Below, one piece after another: positions 1-6,803 of a DNA stretch of 8,138 nt. The notes beneath the pieces are model-generated. The model searched no databases. It was not told the origin of the DNA and saw only the letters and a program-made list of their open reading frames with translations. Numbering within the stretch: the first letter of the stretch is position 1; every line of letters starts with the position of its first letter. This DNA comes from UBA6183 sp046314755. Lineage in GTDB: Bacteria; Bacteroidota; Bacteroidia; UKL13-3. A program made the translations under genes and the position numbers. The DNA is taken from assembly GCA_046314755.1 (NCBI GenBank), contig JBKDBG010000099.1, positions 1 through 8,138 on the forward strand. The letters are read 5' to 3'.

Positions 1-22
1 GGGTGGAATCAATCAAAAGACA

Positions 23-373
23 TTATTCCGGAGCTCCGTTCTGGATCCAGCAGTCGATTTTTGTAATGATTGCATCTGACAATTTTGGCGCTCCTAGAGG
101 CATTGCTTTTGCTCCTCCTTGCTGCTTTACCGATACCAGAACCTTGCCATTTAAACTGGTAGCTTTCGCTTTTGCATATGTGCTCAGATCAAGTCCATCG
201 GCCGGAAAGCTTCCTCCGTGACATCCGGCATAGGCACAAGAAGCATTGAATATATCTGCAATTTCTCCTGTATAAGTGGGAGTAGCGCCACTGCAATTTG
301 AATTCGGACTCTCGTCCTTAGCACATGATAAAAACAGGAGGGTACTTAGAAAAAATAAAGCAAGGGTTTTCAT
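23..373 (-). CDS. Small monohaem cytochrome c lipoprotein with CX4CH haem site
   Basis: A 116-residue secreted lipoprotein, probably an electron-transfer protein. Residues 1-16 form a lysine-plus-hydrophobic signal peptide ending at lipobox Cys17 (LFLSC). The residues after it, AKDES, fit the X-K-(D/E)2-X lipoprotein export signal described in Capnocytophaga, which suggests display on the cell surface. The haem site is C46-x4-C51-H52, a CX4CH spacing rather than CXXCH. Met91 in an AMP context is the likely distal ligand. The tail (I-x2-WIQNGAPE) is typical of small cytochromes related to the planctomycete-type cytochrome domain. Cys27 and Cys108 could form a disulfide. The start at 373 gives a complete signal peptide. 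It diverges from glyS and has a -7 box about 90 bases upstream. The electron partner is unknown. The family call rests on motifs only. Confidence 0.82.
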   Translation of the reverse strand: MKTLALFFLSTLLFLSCAKDESPNSNCSGATPTYTGEIADIFNASCAYAGCHGGSFPADGLDLSTYAKAKATSLNGKVLVSVKQQGGAKAMPLGAPKLSDAIITKIDCWIQNGAPE

Positions 374-461
374 GTTTTTTTAGTTTATCACACTATGAGT
401 GACTGGTTATCAATGTTGTATGGAATCTTTGATGGGTGAGAAAATTATTTTTTGCTCATTT

Positions 462-492
462 CAAATTTATATGACTTATTTCAGGTTGACAA
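462..492 (-). promoter_or_regulatory. Bacteroidota-type promoter for the cytochrome lipoprotein gene
   Basis: Read on the minus strand, TAAATTTG (469 to 462) is an exact TAnnTTTG -7 box. TTG (492 to 490) lies 20 bases upstream of it as a -33 element. Transcription would start near 455, leaving a leader of about 80 bases before the start codon at 373. This is consensus matching only. Confidence 0.5.
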
Positions 493-585
493 GATGATTT
501 ATGGAATATGATTCAAATATCTTAATTAAGAATGAGGCAAACAAATAGTACTCAACTTAAACATCAAAAATTGGCTTTTTGATTG

Positions 586-593
586 TATTTTTG
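586..593 (+). promoter_or_regulatory. -7 promoter box upstream of glyS
   Basis: TATTTTTG is an exact match to the Bacteroidota -7 consensus TAnnTTTG, 50 bases before the glyS ATG. It overlaps a 12-base palindrome, TTTTTGCAAAAA (588-599). I do not see a convincing -33 TTTG at the expected distance. The implied leader is about 40 bases, with no T-box or other riboswitch-like structure that I can recognise. Confidence 0.5.
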
Positions 594-643
594 CAAAAAT
601 TTCCAGTAACCTTTCGATTGCTGGCCAAAGATAATCATGACCC

Positions 644-2104
644 ATGGATTTTAAAAATTTGATTGCCCACTGCAAGGAATATGGTTTTATTTTTCAGTCA
701 AGTGAAATTTACGACGGACTGAGTGCCGTATATGACTATGGTCCATACGGTGTGGAATTGAAAAACAACATCAAGCAGTACTGGTGGAAATCTATGGTGC
801 AGATGCATGAAAATATTGTGGGTATTGATGCGGCAATTTTTATGCATCCTAAAACTTGGAAAGCCAGCGGACACGTTGATGGTTTCAGCGATCCGATGAT
901 TGACAACAAGGATAGCAAAAAGCGTTACCGTGCCGACCAATTGTTGGAAGATAAAATTACTCGTTACGAAAAGGATGGTAAAACCCAAAAGGCTCAACAA
1001 TTGCAAGAAGCTTTGGATAAAGCTTTGCTTGAAAATGATTTAGGTGAATTAAAAGCATTAATTGAACAACATGAAATTGCTTGCCCAATAAGCGGTACGC
1101 GCAATTGGACAGACGTTCGTCAGTTTAATTTAATGTTTAGCACCGAAATGGGTGCCATGGCTGAAGATGCCGATAAAATTTATTTACGCCCCGAAACGGC
1201 CCAAGGTATTTTTGTAAACTTTTTAAATGTGCAAAAAACCGGTCGTATGAAAATACCGTTTGGTATTGCCCAAACCGGTAAAGCTTTCCGTAACGAAATT
1301 ATTGCACGCCAATTTATTATGCGTATGCGTGAATTCGAACAAATGGAAATGCAATTTTTTGTTCGTCCGGGTACACAAAAACAATGGTATGAGTATTGGA
1401 AAGAAGCGCGTTTAAAGTGGCATAAAAAATTAGGTTTGGGTGATGCGAATTACCGCTACCACGATCATGTAAAACTGGCTCATTATGCCGATGCCGCAGT
1501 GGATATTGAGTTTAACTTTCCATTTGGATTTAAAGAGTTGGAAGGTATTCATTCTCGTACCGATTTCGATTTGAAAAATCACCAGGAATTATCCGGTAAA
1601 AAATTACAATATTTTGATGCGGAATTAGATGAAAACGGAAAACCTTACGGCAATTACATTCCTTATGTGGTTGAAACTTCAGTAGGTTTAGACCGTTTGT
1701 TTTTATCTGTATTGTGCGCTTCATACAAAGAGGAAGAAGTGGGAGAGGGGGATAAAAAAGATACCCGTGTGGTACTCACATTACCACCGGTATTGGCACC
1801 GTTTAAAGTAGCTGTTTTCCCTTTAACTAAAAAAGATGGTTTGCCTGAGGTGGCACGTAAAATTATTGATGATTTAAAATTTGATTACAATTGTTTTTAC
1901 GAAGAAAAAGATGCCATTGGAAAACGCTACCGCAGACAAGATGCCATTGGTACACCATTTTGTATTACGGTTGATCATGAATCATTAGAAAATCAAACGG
2001 TAACCATTCGTTACCGCGATACCATGCAGCAAGAACGAATTCCAATTACACGCATTCGTGAAATTTTAGCTGCCGAAATAAACTGGAGTAAATTATTAGC
2101 TTAA
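644..2104 (+). CDS. glyS: Glycyl-tRNA synthetase, alpha2 (class IIa) type
   Basis: Charges tRNA-Gly with glycine in the cytoplasm. At 486 residues it is the single-chain homodimeric type found in eukaryotes, archaea and some bacteria, not the alpha2beta2 glyQ/glyS type. The N-terminus has the family block SSEIYDGLSAVYDYGP (19-34). Class II motif 2 is seen at RPETAQG (182-188) and FRNEI (215-219). EGIHSRTDFDL (300-310) belongs to the glycine site, and motif 3 ends in GLDR (348-351). The C-terminal anticodon-binding domain covers about 383-480 and includes GKRYRRQDAIGTPF (426-439). The ATG at 644 is the only in-frame start because a stop codon (TGA, 638-640) lies just upstream. A 5-codon reading frame (637-654) overlaps this start in another frame. 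The gene ends 6 bases before an intrinsic terminator and appears monocistronic. Confidence 0.97.
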   Translation: MDFKNLIAHCKEYGFIFQSSEIYDGLSAVYDYGPYGVELKNNIKQYWWKSMVQMHENIVGIDAAIFMHPKTWKASGHVDGFSDPMIDNKDSKKRYRADQLLEDKITRYEKDGKTQKAQQLQEALDKALLENDLGELKALIEQHEIACPISGTRNWTDVRQFNLMFSTEMGAMAEDADKIYLRPETAQGIFVNFLNVQKTGRMKIPFGIAQTGKAFRNEIIARQFIMRMREFEQMEMQFFVRPGTQKQWYEYWKEARLKWHKKLGLGDANYRYHDHVKLAHYADAAVDIEFNFPFGFKELEGIHSRTDFDLKNHQELSGKKLQYFDAELDENGKPYGNYIPYVVETSVGLDRLFLSVLCASYKEEEVGEGDKKDTRVVLTLPPVLAPFKVAVFPLTKKDGLPEVARKIIDDLKFDYNCFYEEKDAIGKRYRRQDAIGTPFCITVDHESLENQTVTIRYRDTMQQERIPITRIREILAAEINWSKLLA

Positions 2105-2110
2105 ACAACC

Positions 2111-2142
2111 AAAGCCTTTTGTAAATTGCAAAAGGCTTTTTT
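2111..2142 (+). terminator. Rho-independent terminator of glyS
   Basis: A perfect 11 bp stem, AAAGCCTTTTG (2111-2121) pairing with CAAAAGGCTTT (2129-2139), closes a 7-base loop and runs into six T (2137-2142). It begins 6 bases after the glyS stop codon. It overlaps the earliest possible start of the downstream PAP2 gene. Confidence 0.9.
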
Positions 2143-2917
2143 ATTCTTATCCATTATCAATAAAAAAATACTATACGCAGGTATCGGCAGCTTAAGTTTA
2201 TTGTGCTTAAGCCTTGCCATTTTTTCGGTTGGTTTTTCATCCGTTAAAATTCAAGATTATTTTGTGCTACCTGCCTACATATTAACACAATCAGCAGGTA
2301 AGTTCGGCACCTTGGCTATTGTTTTAATCACGGCCTTTTGTTATACCATCCGATTGGAGTTGGTAAAGCAAAAGTGGTACACATTTTTTCGTGCTTTATT
2401 TACCCTGTTGGTTTTTATTGGAGTAATGGCATTTGTGAATGAGCATTTAACCAAGCCATTGTTGAAAGAAGTACGCCCCAGTCATTATTACATGTTGCAA
2501 TCAAGCAACCAAATTCATTTACTTGATTCTTTGTATCATTTAAACAAAGATGAACGTTTAACTTACTTCAACCAATTGGTTGAACAAAACCGAAATTTGT
2601 TTGCGCAAATTGATACACGTGTTTTACAGCATTGGGTTGAAGAGGCAGGATTTTCTTTTCCCTCAGGTCATTCATTCAATGCATTTTTATTGGCCACCAT
2701 TATCGCTTTTAGTTTGCGCAACGCAAGAAATCGTCAATTGCATCAATTTTATTTGTTGCCTTTTGGTTGGGCACTAGGTGTTGCAGTTTCAAGAGTAGCA
2801 CTTGGCGCACATACCGAAATTGATGTGTGTTTCGGAGCTGCATTGGGTTTTGTGGTGGCTGTGTTATTCATCTATTTCGATACCACCCGAAATATTTTAT
2901 TTTTTAAAAGATACTAG
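2126..2917 (+). CDS. PAP2-family membrane phosphatase
   Basis: An integral membrane phosphatase of the type 2 phosphatidic acid phosphatase family, which removes phosphate from lipid phosphates or pyrophosphates such as undecaprenyl pyrophosphate, phosphatidate or phosphatidylglycerol phosphate. All three motifs are intact (numbered from codon 2126): K110-x6-R117-P118, PSGH 179-182, and S222-R223-x5-H229-x3-D233. About six membrane segments are visible, near 15-37, 62-75, 89-105, 183-198, 207-224 and 235-251. A loop of about 60 residues separates motifs 1 and 2. The start is uncertain. There is no ATG before residue 101. The TTG used here lies inside the glyS terminator. Candidates that avoid the hairpin are ATT at 2153, ATC at 2156 or TTG at 2201, and the last would clip the first membrane segment. 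The glycosyltransferase start follows after one base, so the two are probably co-translated. Substrate is not predictable. Confidence 0.88.
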   Translation: MQKAFLFLSIINKKILYAGIGSLSLLCLSLAIFSVGFSSVKIQDYFVLPAYILTQSAGKFGTLAIVLITAFCYTIRLELVKQKWYTFFRALFTLLVFIGVMAFVNEHLTKPLLKEVRPSHYYMLQSSNQIHLLDSLYHLNKDERLTYFNQLVEQNRNLFAQIDTRVLQHWVEEAGFSFPSGHSFNAFLLATIIAFSLRNARNRQLHQFYLLPFGWALGVAVSRVALGAHTEIDVCFGAALGFVVAVLFIYFDTTRNILFFKRY

Positions 2918-2918
2918 T

Positions 2919-3977
2919 ATGAAAATATTATACGGAGTTCCGGGAGAAGGAATGGGCCATGCCACACGCAGCAAAGTGGTCATTGAATTTTTGTTGAGTA
3001 AGCAACACGATGTGCAAGTGGTGAGCAGTGACAGAGCCTATAAATTTTTACACCAACATTTTGGGAAAAGGGTGCATGAAATAAAAGGATTGCATTTTGC
3101 TTATAAAAATGCGCAAATAAGCCGACTCGGAACATTGGTATTGAACCTGAAACACGCTCCTGAAAATTTGTTTCATAATTTTTCGGAGTATTTAATTTTG
3201 CACAAACAATTTAAACCTGATTTGGTCATTTCCGATTTTGAATCCTTCAGTTTCACCTTTGCCAAAATGAACCGTATTCCAATGATTAGCATTGACAATA
3301 TGCAGGTGTTAAACAGGTGTAAGTTGGAAGTGAAAATTCCTTCCGATCAAAAAGATGATTTTGCTTTGGCCAAAGCAATTGTGAAAGCCAAAGTTCCTTT
3401 TGCAGAACATTATTTCATAACCTCATTTTTTGATGCTGAAATTACCAAGAAAAATACAAGTTTGGTGCAGCCTATTATACGCGATGCCATCATTCAAGCC
3501 AAACCAAGTGAAGGCAAGCATATTTTAATGTATCAAACATCGGCTACGTTTAATGCTGTAAAAACGATTTTAAAACAAATACCCGAATATACTTTTTTGG
3601 TTTATGGAATGAATAAACAAGAAACAGATGGCAATATTCAATTTAAACCATTTAGTGAAGAAGGATTTATTCAAGACTTTGCTTCTGCCGCTGCGGTAAT
3701 TGCTAACGGAGGTTTTTCCTTTATCAGTGAAGCGGTTTATTTGAAAAAGCCGGTGTATGCATTCCCTATTGCCGGTCAGTTTGAACAATGGCTCAATGCT
3801 GCGTATATTCAAAAATGCGCATATGGACGTCATTTCACCACCTTAGATGCCGATAGTTTGAAAGCCTTTTTGTTTGATTTACCAAAATTTAAACAATCCC
3901 TTCAGCAATACAATCAAGCAGGCAACCAGCGTTTTTTTGAATCATTAAACTATTACTTAGAGCAATTAAATAATTAA
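2919..3977 (+). CDS. GT-B glycosyltransferase, MJ1255/VC2487 type
   Basis: A 352-residue cytoplasmic or membrane-associated glycosyltransferase of the MurG-like GT-B fold. The N-terminal acceptor domain begins with a strand and the glycine-rich turn GEGMGHATRS (9-18), the counterpart of GGTGGH in MurG. The C-terminal donor-nucleotide domain carries ANGGFSFISEAVYLKKP (262-278) and IAGQFEQWLNA (284-294). This layout matches the MJ1255/VC2487 group, sometimes labelled a teichoic acid biosynthesis protein in Bacteroidota without biochemical proof. The ATG at 2919 gives the expected N-terminus; the open frame extends upstream but only inside the PAP2 gene. Pairing with PAP2 at a one-base gap suggests a shared glycolipid or lipid-linked sugar pathway. 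Donor and acceptor cannot be told from the sequence. Confidence 0.85.
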   Translation: MKILYGVPGEGMGHATRSKVVIEFLLSKQHDVQVVSSDRAYKFLHQHFGKRVHEIKGLHFAYKNAQISRLGTLVLNLKHAPENLFHNFSEYLILHKQFKPDLVISDFESFSFTFAKMNRIPMISIDNMQVLNRCKLEVKIPSDQKDDFALAKAIVKAKVPFAEHYFITSFFDAEITKKNTSLVQPIIRDAIIQAKPSEGKHILMYQTSATFNAVKTILKQIPEYTFLVYGMNKQETDGNIQFKPFSEEGFIQDFASAAAVIANGGFSFISEAVYLKKPVYAFPIAGQFEQWLNAAYIQKCAYGRHFTTLDADSLKAFLFDLPKFKQSLQQYNQAGNQRFFESLNYYLEQLNN

Positions 3978-4021
3978 TGATTATGGATGACATTATCATT
4001 TTCATCCCCAACAAATACCTG

Positions 4022-4029
4022 TAAATTTG
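4022..4029 (+). promoter_or_regulatory. -7 promoter box immediately before the DUF2480 gene
   Basis: TAAATTTG is an exact TAnnTTTG match ending only 4 bases before the ATG at 4034. A T-run at 3999-4002, about 19 bases upstream, is the best candidate for the -33 element but is a weak match. Transcription would be expected to begin at or within a few bases of the start codon. Confidence 0.5.
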
Positions 4030-4033
4030 CCAC

Positions 4034-4555
4034 ATGGAATTAAACAGCTCAGTTGATCCGATTCAAAATAAGGTAGCTAACAGTGGACTTGTTACCATAA
4101 ACTTGGAAGAGTTTTATGATTCCACCGAACGTATTACACTTGATATCAAGCCTTGGCTTTTTTTGGAAATGATATTAAAAGAAAAGGAGTTTAGAGAATA
4201 CGTAAAACAGCACAATTGGGAGCAATACCAAAATAAGCTGGTTGTAGTTACCTGTTCGGCTGATGCTATTATCCCTACTTGGGCTTACATGTTAATTGCT
4301 GTTCAATTAAAACCATTTGCCAAACGTTATTTCTTTGGAACATTACCACAACTTGAAACGCTATTGTTTCAAGAGGCATTGTCTAATTTGGATATGGAAC
4401 AATTTCGAGATGCACGTGTGATTGTGAAAGGCTGCAGTGATGTTCCGGTGCCTGTGCAAGCCTACGTTGAAATCACCAATAAATTATTGCCTGTTGCCAA
4501 AAGTATCATGTATGGAGAAGCTTGCAGTAATGTTCCTGTGTTTAAAAAGAAATAA
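4034..4555 (+). CDS. DUF2480 family protein
   Basis: A 173-residue soluble protein with no signal peptide or membrane segment, recognised as DUF2480 from the blocks KVANSGL (13-19), CSADAIIPTWAYML (74-87), GCSD-PVP-AY (133-144) and AKSIMYGE-CS (155-165). The family is conserved in Bacteroidota; its function is unknown to me. Residues 48-102 and 107-161 align without gaps at an offset of 59, with 17 of 55 positions identical by my count, so the protein looks like a duplicated alpha/beta unit. Three Cys-Ser pairs (C74, C134, C164) recur with similar flanks. From memory, homologues often lie beside suf Fe-S assembly genes, which is not the case here. The start fits the family N-terminus. It converges with the protease gene, with 11 bp between stop codons. 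Confidence 0.9.
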   Translation: MELNSSVDPIQNKVANSGLVTINLEEFYDSTERITLDIKPWLFLEMILKEKEFREYVKQHNWEQYQNKLVVVTCSADAIIPTWAYMLIAVQLKPFAKRYFFGTLPQLETLLFQEALSNLDMEQFRDARVIVKGCSDVPVPVQAYVEITNKLLPVAKSIMYGEACSNVPVFKKK

Positions 4556-4566
4556 CGGCTAACGTT

Positions 4567-6717
4567 TTATTCAATCATTAATTTTTTCGTCATTACACCC
4601 TTATTGGTTTCAACTTGTAAAAAGTACAAGCCTTTAGGAAGTTGATTTGCATTTAAAGTTATCTTTTGTGTTTCGGTTGCGTTTGTTTCATTCAACCAAA
4701 GTTTTCCTTGTACATCAACCAACGATAAACGAAACAACTTTAAACCCTGATGCAATTCAAGATGTATGTTGTCTTTTACCGGGTTTGGGTAAATATGTAT
4801 TGATGATGAAATAGAGAATTCATGATTACCTGTGGTACGCAAGCTTAAGGCAACCGCATCTAATGTATTTAATTTACCTGCACCGAAATAGTTGTTGGGT
4901 GCTCCATTGGTGTTACGTGTAAAGGTGTCTTTTACAGCCGATGCTTGTAAAATGCTTTTTACTTCATCATAAGTTAGTTTAGGATTTACCTGAAGCATTA
5001 AGGCAACAGTTCCGCTTACCAGTGGGGCAGCAAACGAAGTTCCTTCTGCCATTGCATAAGCATAACCTCTGCCGTTGTAAGATACAAAATCGAGTAGCAA
5101 TGACATGCTCGGCATGCGTGTCATAAAACTGTTATGCGGCATTCCAACATAATATCCGGGTGCCGCAAGTTCCGGCTTTATGCGGCCATCTGCAGTGGGG
5201 CCTATGCTCGAAAAAAAAGTGCGTTGTCCTTCTGTAAAGGTTGGTTCTGTAAAATCAATAAGCTGGTTGTTGGCATTATACCAATTTAAATTTCCATTAA
5301 ATGCACCTACCGTAATTACTTTTTTACAGTTTGCCCCCGACTCTCCTGTGGTGTAATTCATATCACCCATAACAACTTTGGGAAAGCGAACTGAACCAAT
5401 GCCGGGAATAAATTGCCCATAGTCGGTGTTCCAATTCATACCGCAATTCCAACCGTGTATTTTTCCTGCACTTGCAGCAATGGCCAGTGCTACTTTTAAT
5501 CTTTGGTGCGCATTGTTTTTATACTTAATCCAAATATGCGGTTTGTTATTGTTGGCATTTGATGGCTCTACCTCAATTTGGTAATACAAAGTATCTGTAC
5601 CATTAGCGATAAAATAATTTCCGCTTAGGCTAATATTGGTTGGATAAAATGGTGATTGAATTAAGGTGTCTCCTGATGCATTTCTTAATTGTAAAGCCAT
5701 TGAAAACGATTGATTAGGCTCACCCCAAAAATCAACCATATTTTCCTCTGCTAAATTTTGGGCGTTTAAATAACTATAAACCCATGATTGAAATGCACTA
5801 ACCGTATAAATGGTATCTGTATTATTAAATTGATGTTCTATGTGCAATAATTTGGCACCTTCATTTCCTGCAGCCACTACCACGTGCAATCCCGAATCAA
5901 CCAATTGTTCAATACCTTGATCAAGCAAGGTACTGCCATCATGTGGTCCGCATTGATGCCCCCAACTAATATTTACCACAGCCGGTTTCCCTTCGGCCTT
6001 TGCAATATCAAAAATATATTTTATGCCATCGAGAATACTGGCAGGTGCAATGGTATAATCACTGTAAAAATCATCGTTTCCGTATTTAAGCGATACCAAA
6101 ACAAGATCAGCTTCCGGTGCCACTCCGGCAAAACTTTTTACCACTGAACCGGCTGCTGCACCGGCTACTAATGTGCCATGGTTATAGTCGGTTCTATCAG
6201 TATTTTGTGCTAAAATGCTGCTTGCATTTTGAAATTCTGTACCATATGAAAATCCATTAGGTGTAGTTCCTGTTTTATTTTGATCCCATACTTTTTTTAT
6301 ACGCAAGTTTCCATCACTTGTTCTAAATGCTGGATGTGTGTAATCAAATCCAATATCAATAATTCCAACGATTACATTTTTTCCGGTATAGGCTCTTGGA
6401 AGTTGATAACCTTCGTTGGCTTGTTTGCTTTTAATCAGGTTCCGAGTTGAGTCATCCGAGTTGAGTTTGCCACTCAAAAATGGCGCTTGTACGCTATGGA
6501 TAAATGATTGTTGCTTTAATAAGGTAAGTTGTTGAGGGGTGACACTAATCGACCAGATATTGCCAATTTTATTGTTAATGCTAATGTGTTGTTTCGCAAG
6601 CCATTCTTCAGTTGGCTGGGGTGATTTAGTTTTAATCAACACAGGAAGCTTTGATTGTGCAGATGCATTAAATCCTAGGCTCAATAAGGCGATTGTCCAT
6701 ACAAATAATTTCTTCAT
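4567..6717 (-). CDS. Secreted subtilisin-like (S8) protease with T9SS sorting domain
   Basis: A 716-residue secreted serine endopeptidase. Residues 1-20 are a signal peptide (MKKLFVW to ASA). About 21-105 look like an inhibitory propeptide. The S8 catalytic residues are intact: Asp121 (GIIDIGFDYTHP), His180 (NHGTLVAG), oxyanion Asn285 (AAGNEG) and Ser561 (GTSFAAP). Between Asn285 and the VITVGA strand (467-472) lies an insertion of about 175 residues rich in predicted beta strands. With the IKKVWDQ block (140-146), it recalls the CspA-like S8 group, which carries a jelly-roll insertion. Residues about 637-716 form a type A T9SS sorting domain with YPNP (643-646) and a GLYFLQV segment (696-702), predicting export through the outer membrane and surface attachment or release. 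The start at 6717 is preferred over 6759 because it puts the signal peptide at the N-terminus. It is the last gene of the ridA-led run, 65 bp after its neighbour. Confidence 0.94.
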   Translation of the reverse strand: MKKLFVWTIALLSLGFNASAQSKLPVLIKTKSPQPTEEWLAKQHISINNKIGNIWSISVTPQQLTLLKQQSFIHSVQAPFLSGKLNSDDSTRNLIKSKQANEGYQLPRAYTGKNVIVGIIDIGFDYTHPAFRTSDGNLRIKKVWDQNKTGTTPNGFSYGTEFQNASSILAQNTDRTDYNHGTLVAGAAAGSVVKSFAGVAPEADLVLVSLKYGNDDFYSDYTIAPASILDGIKYIFDIAKAEGKPAVVNISWGHQCGPHDGSTLLDQGIEQLVDSGLHVVVAAGNEGAKLLHIEHQFNNTDTIYTVSAFQSWVYSYLNAQNLAEENMVDFWGEPNQSFSMALQLRNASGDTLIQSPFYPTNISLSGNYFIANGTDTLYYQIEVEPSNANNNKPHIWIKYKNNAHQRLKVALAIAASAGKIHGWNCGMNWNTDYGQFIPGIGSVRFPKVVMGDMNYTTGESGANCKKVITVGAFNGNLNWYNANNQLIDFTEPTFTEGQRTFFSSIGPTADGRIKPELAAPGYYVGMPHNSFMTRMPSMSLLLDFVSYNGRGYAYAMAEGTSFAAPLVSGTVALMLQVNPKLTYDEVKSILQASAVKDTFTRNTNGAPNNYFGAGKLNTLDAVALSLRTTGNHEFSISSSIHIYPNPVKDNIHLELHQGLKLFRLSLVDVQGKLWLNETNATETQKITLNANQLPKGLYFLQVETNKGVMTKKLMIE

Positions 6718-6774
6718 TTTTATGAGTGATGTGCTATTATAAGTAAACAACTCATACATGAAGGTTGCATTACA

Positions 6775-6803
6775 GTAAAATTTTACTTCCTAATTTTAAT
6801 TAG
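6775..6803. repeat. Two adjacent AT-rich palindromes at a gene end
   Basis: GTAAAATTTTAC (6775-6786) is a perfect 12-base palindrome across the stop codon of the 220-residue protein gene. CTAATTTTAATTAG (6790-6803) is a perfect 14-base palindrome three bases away, within the last codons. Either could be a protein-binding site or a weak hairpin, but neither has the GC stem or T-run of a terminator. Chance is plausible in AT-rich DNA. Confidence 0.35.

Noticed and set aside
486..512. E. coli-type promoter with exact TTGACA and a TATGAT
   Set aside because: The spacer is only 15 bases and Bacteroidota do not use this consensus; an exact TAnnTTTG box exists nearer glyS.
1909..1950. 12-base direct repeat AGATGCCATTGG within glyS
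   Set aside because: It encodes the conserved DAIGKRYRRQDAIG region of the anticodon-binding domain and needs no other explanation.
2802..2918. Longer start for the glycosyltransferase inside the PAP2 gene
   Set aside because: The conserved N-terminus begins at ATG 2919, and the added sequence is an out-of-frame reading of the PAP2 C-terminus.
4551..4571. Small hairpin AACG-GCTAA-CGTT between the convergent DUF2480 and protease genes
   Set aside because: The core stem is only 4 bp, and lengthening it needs bulges, so it is too weak to call a terminator.
6718..6759. Longer start for the S8 protease
   Set aside because: It adds 14 residues (MYELFTYNSTSLIK) before a standard MKK signal peptide.
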